Of a stretch of DNA of 28,108 nucleotides, positions 7,026-13,995 are shown piece by piece. The notes beneath the pieces were generated by a model. That model did no database searches, had not been told where the DNA came from, and saw only the letters and a list, made by a program, of their open reading frames with translations. The stretch is from positions 1 through 28,108 of the forward strand of contig CAYQDF010000035.1 in the NCBI GenBank assembly GCA_964416175.1, given 5' to 3'. Origin of the DNA: CAYQDF01 sp964416175 (lineage in GTDB: Bacteria > Chloroflexota > Anaerolineae > Anaerolineales > UBA4823). A program made the position numbers and the translations under genes. The number at the start of each line of letters is the position of its first letter. The stretch's first letter is position 1.

Positions 7026-7870
7026 CAAGTCCCAGGCCGGAGGAGTTCAGACGGATTGTGCCGCTGCCTCTCAGGGATCTCGCCCGGAGGAGCTGGTATG
7101 GTCTGGTCCGCGCCGGACAGTGGCCGGCAGCCATGTTTCACCCCTGGCGGGTTGCCAGCCGGCGGCGACTTCAAGAATATCGGGGTTTACATCGCGGCCA
7201 GCGCGGCTTCATCATCGGGAACGGCCCAAGTCTCAAACAGACCGATCTCACCCGGTTGCGCGACGAGATCACCTTCGGGATGAACCGGATCTACCTGCTG
7301 TTCCCGGAATTGGGTTTCCGGACCACCTATTACCTCTCGGTCAATGATCTGGTCATCGAACAATGCCGGGATGATATTCTGAAGCTGGATATGCCGAGGT
7401 TTCTCTCGTGGCGATCCCGCAGATATTTTGAAGATGTGCTCCCCCGTGGGGAGCGACTTCCCCAGGATGAATCGATCATGTTTCTCCATACGACTTACAC
7501 CGGTCCCCGATTCACACGCGACGTCCGGGGACGGTTGTGGGAAGGGGCCACGGTGACCTACGTCGCCTTGCAGCTCGCCTTTTATATGGGATTCCAGCAG
7601 GTGATCCTGATCGGAGTCGACCACAACTTCTCAACCCAGGGGAAGCCCAACACCACGGTGGTATCCCAGGGAGATGACCCTGACCACTTCTCCAGTCATT
7701 ATTTCGGGAAAGGATTCCGCTGGCAGCTGCCCGATCTCGAAACCTCCGAGAAAGCTTACCGGATGGCCAGAGAAGCTTTCAATTCAGAGGGGCGCGCGGT
7801 CGTGGATGCAACAGTCGGTGGAAAGTTAAATGTATTCCCCAAGGTCGAATACGAGACGCTGTTTCGGTGA
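7022..7870 (+). CDS. DUF115/MptE-like protein, possible CstII/Maf-like CMP-sugar glycosyltransferase
   Basis: The protein has 282 residues. The core motif GFIIGNGPSLKQTDLTRL (GNGPSL at 66-71) is followed by ITFGMNRIYLLF with Asn88, and by ILIGVDHNF (Asp200, His201). This is the DUF115 (PF01973) pattern. It closely parallels the CMP-binding A-G-N-G-P-S-L and C-N-Q-F-Y-F motifs of the Campylobacter GT42 sialyltransferase CstII. DUF115 is also the core of flagellin Maf proteins, which transfer nonulosonic acids. Because it overlaps the SDR gene by 4 bases and sits three genes after a CMP-sugar synthetase, I infer that it transfers the CMP-activated sugar to the glycan. The alternative is a pterin-type kinase annotation carried over from archaeal MptE, which the context does not support. 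Confidence 0.75.
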   Translation: MTSPRPEEFRRIVPLPLRDLARRSWYGLVRAGQWPAAMFHPWRVASRRRLQEYRGLHRGQRGFIIGNGPSLKQTDLTRLRDEITFGMNRIYLLFPELGFRTTYYLSVNDLVIEQCRDDILKLDMPRFLSWRSRRYFEDVLPRGERLPQDESIMFLHTTYTGPRFTRDVRGRLWEGATVTYVALQLAFYMGFQQVILIGVDHNFSTQGKPNTTVVSQGDDPDHFSSHYFGKGFRWQLPDLETSEKAYRMAREAFNSEGRAVVDATVGGKLNVFPKVEYETLFR

Positions 7871-9405
7871 CAAACGGATTGGTTGCCTTGGAAAACGAAA
7901 CCTTCTTTGGGCGGTCGAAGATCCTTCTAAATGCAATTATGCTGGTCATGTTTGCACTTGGGCTAGGAATCCGGCTGTTCGACCTGACCGATCCCCCTCT
8001 GGATTTCCACCCCACGCGCCAACTGCGATCGGCGATCATCGCCCGCAGCCTGTACTACCGCAGTCTACCAGAAGATCTGGGTTGGCAAAGGGAAAGGGCC
8101 ATTGAGCAGTACTCCGTGGAGACGGTAATCGAACCGCTGGTATTCGAATCGATCGTGTCCTTTACGTACCGATTGGCCGGCTCGGAACAGCTGTGGATCG
8201 CAAGGGTGTACGCGTCCGTCTTCTGGATACTCGGAGGGATTGCGCTCTATCTCCTCGCCAGAGGGCTAACCAGTGTGGATGGAGCCGTACTGGCTGCTGC
8301 GTACTATCTTTTTGTCCCGTTCGGGATCACTGCCAGCCGGAGCTTCCAACCCGATCCCTTAATGGTGATGCTGCTCCTGGTGGCATTGTGGAGAATTTAC
8401 ATCTGGCACACGAATCCCTCCTGGGGCAGGGCGGTTACTGCCGGTCTCCTGGCAGGGCTGGCGGTGTTCGTCAAAGCGGTCGCCGTTTTTCCGGTTGTAT
8501 TTGGTGTGGGGGGGCTTATTCTATTCACCTCCGGATTCAGGAAGGCGGTCGCCAATCCGCAGGTATGGATGGTTGCCCTGTTAACCGCCCTTCCAGCTGT
8601 CGCGTATCATTTTTACGGCGTTTACGTGCTGGGCACGCTGGGTAGCCAGTTCGAAGGGCGGGTATTCCCGGAGCTGTGGAGCGATCCAAAATTCTACGTA
8701 AATTGGGTGGACACGGCAAGCGGCCTGCTCGGCTTCAGCAGTATCCTGGCGGGACTGTTGGGGGCCATGCTTTTCGCTGCGCCTGGAGCGCGTGCGCTTG
8801 GTCTCGGCCTATGGCTGGGATATTTCGCCTACGGGATGACTTTCAACTACCACATCACGACCCACTCGTATTATCACCTTCCCCTGGTAGCCATCCTCGC
8901 GCTCACGCTCGCGCCCATCGGCACATACCTGTTCAGACCGCTGGCAAAATTGAAACCTGGATGGCTGGTCCAGGGGGTTGTGACAGGGTTGTTGTTCTCA
9001 GCCATCTTGATCATCCTGTGGGACGTACGAGTCGGCATGGTTCAAGAGGACTACCGCCACGAACCAGCGTACTGGCGTGAGCTGGGCGAGATCCTGGGAC
9101 CCGAATCGGCTGTGATCGGGTTGACTCACGATTACGGGAATCGCCTGGCTTATTATGGCTGGATCACGCCACAAATCTGGCTACCCACCGGCCATCTCAA
9201 TTACCGCGAATTGAAAGGGAAACCTCCGATCGCAGTCCAGCACTGGTTTGAATCAAAGGCTGGCAACATGGACTACTTTCTGGTGACCTTGATCAACCAG
9301 TTGAACAAACAGCCCGATCTGAAGGAATTGCTTTACAATAATTTCCCAGTCATTCGGGAGGGAGAAGGATATGTGATCTTCGACCTCAAGAATCCGTTGA
9401 AATGA
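7867..9405 (+). CDS. GT-C membrane glycosyltransferase, GT39/ArnT-like
   Basis: The protein has 512 residues from a GTG that overlaps the DUF115 stop in GTGA. After a first membrane segment (about residues 18-38), an extracytoplasmic loop contains TDPPLDFHPTRQLRS with Asp46 in the position of the GT39/GT83 catalytic aspartate. About ten further hydrophobic segments follow, for example IYLLARG, AVFVKAVAVFPVVFGVGGL and VVTGLLFSAILIILW. A soluble tail begins near residue 395. Such enzymes use polyprenyl-phosphate sugars on the outer face of the membrane to modify protein, lipid or glycan. There is a second, unrelated-looking GT-C at 14975-16399. Confidence 0.85.
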   Translation: MTNGLVALENETFFGRSKILLNAIMLVMFALGLGIRLFDLTDPPLDFHPTRQLRSAIIARSLYYRSLPEDLGWQRERAIEQYSVETVIEPLVFESIVSFTYRLAGSEQLWIARVYASVFWILGGIALYLLARGLTSVDGAVLAAAYYLFVPFGITASRSFQPDPLMVMLLLVALWRIYIWHTNPSWGRAVTAGLLAGLAVFVKAVAVFPVVFGVGGLILFTSGFRKAVANPQVWMVALLTALPAVAYHFYGVYVLGTLGSQFEGRVFPELWSDPKFYVNWVDTASGLLGFSSILAGLLGAMLFAAPGARALGLGLWLGYFAYGMTFNYHITTHSYYHLPLVAILALTLAPIGTYLFRPLAKLKPGWLVQGVVTGLLFSAILIILWDVRVGMVQEDYRHEPAYWRELGEILGPESAVIGLTHDYGNRLAYYGWITPQIWLPTGHLNYRELKGKPPIAVQHWFESKAGNMDYFLVTLINQLNKQPDLKELLYNNFPVIREGEGYVIFDLKNPLK

Positions 9406-9491
9406 CAGCCGCGATCTTATCCTTGGCCCACAATGGGCCAGTCGACGATCCATCGAAATTGTCCACAAGGGGCCAGGCTGCGATCTGTTGA
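9402..9491 (+). CDS. Small ORF (29 codons) in frame with, and abutting, the next glycosyltransferase
   Basis: ATG at 9402 overlaps the GT-C stop in ATGA. The frame runs MTAAILSLAHNGPV and on to a Cys, and stops at TGA 9489-9491, immediately followed by the ATG of the GT2 gene in the same frame. It exactly fills what would otherwise be an 86-base gap. Nothing in the peptide is recognisable, and the stretch carries imperfect repeats and a palindrome, so it may not be a functional protein. It may act only as a translated coupler that feeds ribosomes to the GT2 start, which has no Shine-Dalgarno sequence of its own. Confidence 0.3.
   Translation: MTAAILSLAHNGPVDDPSKLSTRGQAAIC
9424..9440. repeat. 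Perfect 7-base inverted repeat (palindrome with 3-base loop)
   Basis: TGGCCCA, loop CAA, TGGGCCA. It sits in the gap between the GT-C gene and the GT2 gene. No T-tract follows, so it is not a classical intrinsic terminator. It could form a small RNA hairpin. Confidence 0.6.
9428..9485. repeat. Two imperfect direct repeats of about 23 bases
   Basis: CCACAATGGGCCAG at 9428-9441 recurs as CCACAAGGGGCCAG at 9463-9476 (13 of 14 identical). Both are followed nine bases later by the end of CGATC (9446-9450 and 9481-9485). Over 23 bases about 19 match, with a 35-base period. The copies lie in different codon phases of the small ORF there, so the repeat is not a protein repeat. Confidence 0.5.
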
Positions 9492-10487
9492 ATGACCGGA
9501 TCTTATTCTAACCCGCTGGTATCCATCGTCACGCCATCGTACAACCAGGCAGAATATCTGGAACTCACCCTCCAGTCGGTCCTCGCTCAGGACTATCCGG
9601 CAATCGAGTATTTGGTGGTAGATGGCGGTTCTACTGATGGAAGCCTGGAGATTCTTCATAGATACAGCGATCGGTTGGCCTGGTGGGTCTCCGAGCCGGA
9701 CTCTGGCCAGGCAGAGGCGATCAATAAAGGCATGCAGCGAGCAAGCGGGGAGATCGTTGGCTGGTTGAATTCTGACGATCTGCTGCTGCCAGGCGCTGTG
9801 CGCCAGGCGGTACGGTGTTTCGCTGAGAGACCTGAATCGGGGATGGTCTTTGGAGATGCGATCACCATCGATGAGCGGGGGAGACCGATCAGGAAGCTGG
9901 CGTTTCCTGACTGGCAGCTCGTGGACCTCCTGAGCTTCCGCATCATCTGCCAGCCGGCAGTGTTCATACGCCGGGAAATTTTTTTCCGGGCGGGCGGGAT
10001 GGACCAGGATTATCATTACATGTTAGACCACCACCTTTGGGTACGTATCGCCAGTCTGGCGCCGATCAGGCATGTTCCCAAAATCCTGGCAGCCGCAAGG
10101 CACCATGCCGGAGCGAAGAACGTCTCCCAAGCAACCGGTTTCGGCCATGAATCCATGCGTCTGCTTGCCTGGATGGAGCGCCAGAGTGACCTTTCGCCTC
10201 TCGTGAAGCAGCACCGGCGGAGGATACTCGGGGGCGCCTACCGGTTGAACGCGCGCTATCTCCTGGATGGCGATCAGTACCGGGAAGCTTTAAAATCATA
10301 TTCCATTGCATTTCTAAACCAGCCGGGATACACCCTTCATCACTGGCACCGCATTCTTTACGCTATGTTGGGCTTGCTGGGTGGCAAAAGCTTCAAGTAC
10401 ACCTACTTGAGGTGGCGCGACCGGATCAGTCCCGATGTGATCTCAGGTCCCGCCCTTGAAAACTGGCCCGGGTTGAACCTCAAGTGA
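9492..10487 (+). CDS. Family 2 glycosyltransferase (paralogue A)
   Basis: The protein has 331 residues. It shows a textbook GT2 A-fold: LVSIVTPSYNQAEYLELTLQ, EYLVVDGGSTDGSLEIL, and WLNSDDLLLPGA with the metal-binding Asp95-Asp96. RLAWWVSEPDSGQAEAINKG is the highly conserved middle loop of the WcaA/WbbD-like group. FFRAGGMDQDYHYMLDHHLW supplies the later acidic acceptor-site motif. Residues after about 210 form a helical tail, probably membrane-associated. It is closely similar, over the first 210 residues, to the gene at 11424-12251. The two flank a sulfotransferase, which suggests an old gene duplication and consecutive or related linkages in the repeat unit. ATG 9492 follows a TGA directly and lacks a clear ribosome site. 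Confidence 0.92.
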   Translation: MTGSYSNPLVSIVTPSYNQAEYLELTLQSVLAQDYPAIEYLVVDGGSTDGSLEILHRYSDRLAWWVSEPDSGQAEAINKGMQRASGEIVGWLNSDDLLLPGAVRQAVRCFAERPESGMVFGDAITIDERGRPIRKLAFPDWQLVDLLSFRIICQPAVFIRREIFFRAGGMDQDYHYMLDHHLWVRIASLAPIRHVPKILAAARHHAGAKNVSQATGFGHESMRLLAWMERQSDLSPLVKQHRRRILGGAYRLNARYLLDGDQYREALKSYSIAFLNQPGYTLHHWHRILYAMLGLLGGKSFKYTYLRWRDRISPDVISGPALENWPGLNLK

Positions 10488-10504
10488 GCCTGTGATGACC
10501 GAAG

Positions 10505-11443
10505 ATGCCCCACAACGCAGACCGTAAACCGATCCTGGTCACGGGGATTCACCGCTCAGGCACAACGTGGGTGGGAAAGATCCTGGCCCTGGACCGGGAG
10601 GTGGGCTACATCAGCGAACCGCTCAATGTCCTGCACAGACCGGGCGTCATGAGAATCCCCCTCGAGTACTGGTACACTTACATCTGCGAAGAGAACGAAA
10701 AATATTTTATCGATGCCATCAACGAAACCTTGGAATTCAAATACCATCTCGGGCTTGAAGTCCAGTCCTTGAGGTCCTGGAAAGATGCCTTGCGGATGGT
10801 CCGGGACAGCAGCAGCTTTCTCACCGGGCGAACGTTCCGGCGAAGGCCTCTGATCAAAGATCCCTTTGCGGTTTTTTCCAGCGGGTGGTTCGCAAGTCGC
10901 TTGGGCTGCCAGGTTGTGATCACCATCCGCCACCCGGCAGGGTTTGTGAGCAGCCTGAAAAGGCTGGGGTGGAATTTTGATTTTGGAAGCCTTCTTAATC
11001 AACCTCTGCTGATTCGTGACTGGCTGGGAGGGTTTGAAACGGAGTTAATGGCTCTCACCGAAAGTACAAAAGATATCCTCATGCAGGGCTGTCTGCTCTG
11101 GTGCATTGTTTATCAGGCGGTATCCATCTTGAAAAGCCGCTACCCGGATTTTATTCTGGTGCAGTATGAGGACCTGTCGAAGGATCCTGTAAGAAGGTAC
11201 AAGGAGCTTTATGATTCCCTTGGCCTGACGTATTCCGCGCGAATAGAACATAAGATCCGGTACTTTTCCCGAGAATCCAACCCAGATGAACTCTCACCGG
11301 GGAGAACCCACTCCATCGCGCTGGATAGCCAGGCTAACCTGGACAACTGGAAGCGCAGGTTGACAGCAGAAGAGATCAGCCGGGTGAAGCAGCTGACTGC
11401 CCGGGTTTATCCATACTTCTACGATGAGCAGGACTGGCAGTGA
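10505..11443 (+). CDS. Sulfotransferase, second type (carbohydrate sulfotransferase-like)
   Basis: The protein has 312 residues. The PAPS 5'-phosphosulfate loop is ILVTGIHRSGTTWVGKIL (residues 10-27), followed by YISEPLNVL (36-44), a motif typical of carbohydrate/Stf-type sulfotransferases. The 3'-phosphate site is VVITIRHPAGFVSSL (137-151, Arg142 and Ser149/150). The C-terminal part has VQYEDLSKDPVRRYKELYDSL, the usual helix after the core. It lacks the RKGxxGxW ending of the first sulfotransferase, so the two are separate families and probably act at different positions. It sits between two paralogous GT2 genes and overlaps the second by 20 bases. Confidence 0.88.
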   Translation: MPHNADRKPILVTGIHRSGTTWVGKILALDREVGYISEPLNVLHRPGVMRIPLEYWYTYICEENEKYFIDAINETLEFKYHLGLEVQSLRSWKDALRMVRDSSSFLTGRTFRRRPLIKDPFAVFSSGWFASRLGCQVVITIRHPAGFVSSLKRLGWNFDFGSLLNQPLLIRDWLGGFETELMALTESTKDILMQGCLLWCIVYQAVSILKSRYPDFILVQYEDLSKDPVRRYKELYDSLGLTYSARIEHKIRYFSRESNPDELSPGRTHSIALDSQANLDNWKRRLTAEEISRVKQLTARVYPYFYDEQDWQ

Positions 11444-12251
11444 ACCTGTTGGCGTTTTGCAGGATACCGTGGCGGACAAACCTCTCGTTTCGATCGTGAC
11501 ACCCTCTTACAACCAGGGGGAGTACCTGGAAGAAACCATTCGTTCTGTGCTCGAACAGGATTATGGGAATCTGGAATACATCATCGTCGATGGCGGATCT
11601 ACAGACGACAGCCTCGCGATCATCCGGAGGTATGCGAACAGGCTGGCCTGGTGGGTCTCAGAGCCGGACCATGGCCAGACAGATGCGATCAATAAAGGCT
11701 TTGCCCGGGCGCGGGGGGAAATATTTGCCTGGCTGAATTCGGATGACACATATCTCCCCGGAGCGATCGCTGAGGCGGTGTCATACTTGGAGGCTCATCC
11801 GAAAACCGGAATGGTGTATGGAGATGCGAACCTGGTTGATGAGCGTGGAAATTTGATCGGCAGGTTTCCCGCCCGACAGACAGATTACCAGCGCCTCCGG
11901 CGAGGCTACGTGCACATCCCCCAGCAGGCGGCTTTTTTCCGGGGCAGGCTTTGGCGTCAGGTCGGACCGCTGGATCCTTCGTTCTATTTTGCCATGGATT
12001 ATGACCTGTGGGTCAGGATCGCGAAGGCAGCGCCGATCGACTATTTCCCCCGGCTGTGGGCTAATTTCAGGCTGCACGGAGATGCCAAATCGGTCATTAC
12101 CGACGAGCGGTGCTGGCCGGAAATGCTGCGCGTTCACCGCCGGGAAGGCGGAAGCTGGCTTTCCTGGATCTACATTAAAGCAGTGCTTCGACCGCTTGTG
12201 TACGCCTGGATGCCCATGAAATGGCGTGTAAAGGTACGGCAATTTCTGTGA
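11424..12251 (+). CDS. Family 2 glycosyltransferase (paralogue B)
   Basis: The protein has 275 residues from ATG 11424, which overlaps the sulfotransferase by 20 bases. A GTG at 11469 preceded by AGGA is an alternative start that would begin MADKPLVSIV, closer to the paralogue. GT2 motifs are present: VSIVTPSYNQGEYLEETIR, YIIVDGGSTDDSLAII, and WLNSDDTYLPGA with Asp107-Asp108. DPSFYFAMDYDLWVRIAKAA forms the acceptor-side acidic motif. The middle loop RLAWWVSEPDHGQTDAINKG is nearly identical to that of the gene at 9492, though this protein lacks the longer helical tail. It is cytoplasmic; donor unknown. Confidence 0.92.
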   Translation: MSRTGSEPVGVLQDTVADKPLVSIVTPSYNQGEYLEETIRSVLEQDYGNLEYIIVDGGSTDDSLAIIRRYANRLAWWVSEPDHGQTDAINKGFARARGEIFAWLNSDDTYLPGAIAEAVSYLEAHPKTGMVYGDANLVDERGNLIGRFPARQTDYQRLRRGYVHIPQQAAFFRGRLWRQVGPLDPSFYFAMDYDLWVRIAKAAPIDYFPRLWANFRLHGDAKSVITDERCWPEMLRVHRREGGSWLSWIYIKAVLRPLVYAWMPMKWRVKVRQFL

Positions 12252-12282
12252 AAACCTGTGGAACAGCGTGTGCCGGGGACCG

Positions 12283-13119
12283 ATGAATAAGATTGTTCAC
12301 CCACCCGTTTACGATTCTGCCCGCCAGAGCTCAGCCGCGCTGGAAGAACTCGGGGCGATCCTCAACTACCGCCACCTGGTCTTGCAATTCATTCGCAGGG
12401 ACCTGCTTACACGGTACAAGCGGTCCGTGCTGGGCGTTGCCTGGACGATGCTGAATCCGCTGGGGACGATGTTAATCCTGACCATCGTTTTTTCCCGCGC
12501 CTTCGGCGGCGCCCAATCGGGGGGATATGCGGCATACGTCCTCAGCGGCCTGATCGCCTGGAATTTCTTTGCACAGGCGACGAATGCCGCTACGCTTCAC
12601 CTCGTATGGGGGGGCGGGCTACTGCGCCGGATTTATATCCCGCGGACCGCCTTCGCGGTCTCCGCCACGGGCACAGGACTGGTGAACCTGCTCTTTTCCC
12701 TGGTGCCGCTAGTGATCGTCATGCTCATCACCGGCATCAAGCTGCGTTGGACCATCGTCCTGATTCCCGTTCCTATCTTGTTTCTGACCATGTTCGCCTT
12801 GGGGGTTGGATTGTTGATCTCCGCGCTGGCTGTGTTCTTCGCCGATGTGGCAGAGATGTACCAGATCGCCCTGACAGCCTGGATGTATTTGAGTCCAGTG
12901 ATCTATACAGAGGAAATATTACCGGAAGAGTACCGGTTCTGGATCCTGAGGCTGAATCCGATGTCTTACCTGCTCCGGCTTTTCCGGGCTCCGATCTTCG
13001 AAGGGAGAGTCCCAGAACTAACCGAGTTTGCCTTCGCCGGGGCGATCGCTTTTATCACACTGATCGTCGGCTGGATCCTGTTCACCTCAAAATCCGATGA
13101 GTTTGCCTACCGTGTTTGA
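12283..13119 (+). CDS. wzm: ABC-2 polysaccharide export permease (Wzm)
   Basis: The protein has 278 residues from ATG 12283, preceded by GGGGA; a GTG at 12268 is a weaker alternative. It has the typical Wzm/KpsM/TagG build. A cytoplasmic N-terminal helix (LVLQFIRRDLLTRYKRSVLG) precedes six membrane segments, including AWTMLNPLGTMLILTIVFSR, AYVLSGLIAWNFFAQA, GLVNLLFSLVPLVIVMLI and a C-terminal AIAFITLIVGWILFTSK. The loop YLSPVIYTEEILPEEYRFW before NPMSYLLRLFR is the family signature. With the ATPase that overlaps it by 23 bases, it exports a completed lipid-linked glycan across the cytoplasmic membrane. This marks the locus as ABC-dependent rather than Wzx/Wzy-dependent. Confidence 0.94.
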   Translation: MNKIVHPPVYDSARQSSAALEELGAILNYRHLVLQFIRRDLLTRYKRSVLGVAWTMLNPLGTMLILTIVFSRAFGGAQSGGYAAYVLSGLIAWNFFAQATNAATLHLVWGGGLLRRIYIPRTAFAVSATGTGLVNLLFSLVPLVIVMLITGIKLRWTIVLIPVPILFLTMFALGVGLLISALAVFFADVAEMYQIALTAWMYLSPVIYTEEILPEEYRFWILRLNPMSYLLRLFRAPIFEGRVPELTEFAFAGAIAFITLIVGWILFTSKSDEFAYRV

Positions 13120-13897
13120 CGTGGACCCTGCCGCCACGAAAACCCCCTTGGGGAAGGAAGAGGTGATCCGCCTGGAGGACGTTGGGGTCCGGTATAAGGT
13201 CCCCTCGGAGAGGATCTCGACTTTCAAAGAATACATGATCCGGAGATTCCAGCGCAAAGTGCAGATGCGGGATTTCTGGGCACTCGAGGACATCAACCTT
13301 AGCATCGAGAAAGGCGAGGTTTTCGGCTTGATCGGCCCAAACGGGGCGGGCAAGAGCACACTGCTCAAACTCGTGGCGCGGGTTCTTCGACCAACCCGAG
13401 GCAGGGTGCTCGCCCGGGGCCGGGTGGCGCCCCTGCTCGAGTTTGGCGCCGGCTTTCACCAAGACCTGACCGGACGTGAAAATGTATTTCTCAATGGAGC
13501 GCTCCTGGGTTACAGCTACGAAGAGATGAAAGAGAAATTCAACCGGATCGTGGATTTTGCTGAACTCTGGGATTTCATTGATGTACCAATGCGGAATTAT
13601 TCCACCGGGATGTGGGCAAGGTTGGGTTTCGCTGTGGCAACCGATACTGAACCGGATATCCTGATCGTAGATGAGGTCCTCTCAGTTGGCGATGAGGCCT
13701 TTCAACGGAAAAGCTACGCCCGGATGCAGAGTTTCCGTGAGATGGGGGCGACGATCCTTTTCGTCTCTCATAGCATGGACGCCATCGCTGGTATGTGCCA
13801 CCGGGCTGCCTGGCTCGATCATGGACGGATCAAAGCCATCGGAGACGTACAAAAAGTCATAAATGCTTACCGGCAGAGCCAGCCAACAGCCGCTTGA
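13097..13897 (+). CDS. wzt: ABC polysaccharide export ATPase (Wzt), short form
   Basis: The protein has 266 residues. Walker A is GPNGAGKST (80-88), the signature is YSTGM (168-172) in place of LSGGQ as usual in Wzt/TagH, Walker B is ILIVDEVL with Glu193, and the switch His is 225. ALEDINLSIEKGEVFGLIG and LLEFGAGFHQDLTGRENVFL are characteristic of the O-antigen/teichoic exporter branch. The protein ends just after the nucleotide-binding domain, so the C-terminal glycan-binding domain found in terminator-recognising Wzt (O8/O9a type, over 400 residues) is absent. Chain-length control would therefore work differently. It partners the permease that it overlaps. Confidence 0.96.
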   Translation: MSLPTVFDVDPAATKTPLGKEEVIRLEDVGVRYKVPSERISTFKEYMIRRFQRKVQMRDFWALEDINLSIEKGEVFGLIGPNGAGKSTLLKLVARVLRPTRGRVLARGRVAPLLEFGAGFHQDLTGRENVFLNGALLGYSYEEMKEKFNRIVDFAELWDFIDVPMRNYSTGMWARLGFAVATDTEPDILIVDEVLSVGDEAFQRKSYARMQSFREMGATILFVSHSMDAIAGMCHRAAWLDHGRIKAIGDVQKVINAYRQSQPTAA

Positions 13898-13899
13898 GC

Positions 13900-13907
13900 G
13901 GAGGGGG
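13900..13907 (+). promoter_or_regulatory. Strong Shine-Dalgarno site before the 27-codon ORF
   Basis: GGAGGGGG ends 4 bases before ATG 13912, and the GGAGG core lies 7 bases before it. This is the best ribosome binding site in the window. It serves the small ORF and not the GH43-like gene whose annotated ATG lies 84 bases further on. Confidence 0.7.
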
Positions 13908-13911
13908 AACG

Positions 13912-13995
13912 ATGCTGAAGCACATTATCAAGGCATCTCGGCACAATCCATACATGAAAATTGGCCTATCTCGTTGCCAAACAGGGTACTCCTGA
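13912..13995 (+). CDS. Small ORF (27 codons) in frame with, and abutting, the GH43-like gene
   Basis: ATG 13912 follows an excellent ribosome site. The peptide is basic (starts MLKHIIKASRHNPYMKIG, ends TGYS) and stops at TGA 13993-13995, directly followed by ATG 13996 of the exported GH43-like protein in the same frame. It has no membrane segment. It could be a leader peptide coupled to the next gene, or a former N-terminal cytoplasmic extension of the GH43-like protein separated by a nonsense codon. There is no hairpin of selenocysteine type after the TGA that I can see. Confidence 0.4.
   Translation: MLKHIIKASRHNPYMKIGLSRCQTGYS

Noticed and set aside
13993..13995. TGA as a selenocysteine codon joining the small ORF to the propeller protein
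   Set aside because: No stable hairpin of bacterial SECIS type follows within 40 bases, only a weak 5-pair stem, and ATG directly after the stop offers a simpler start.
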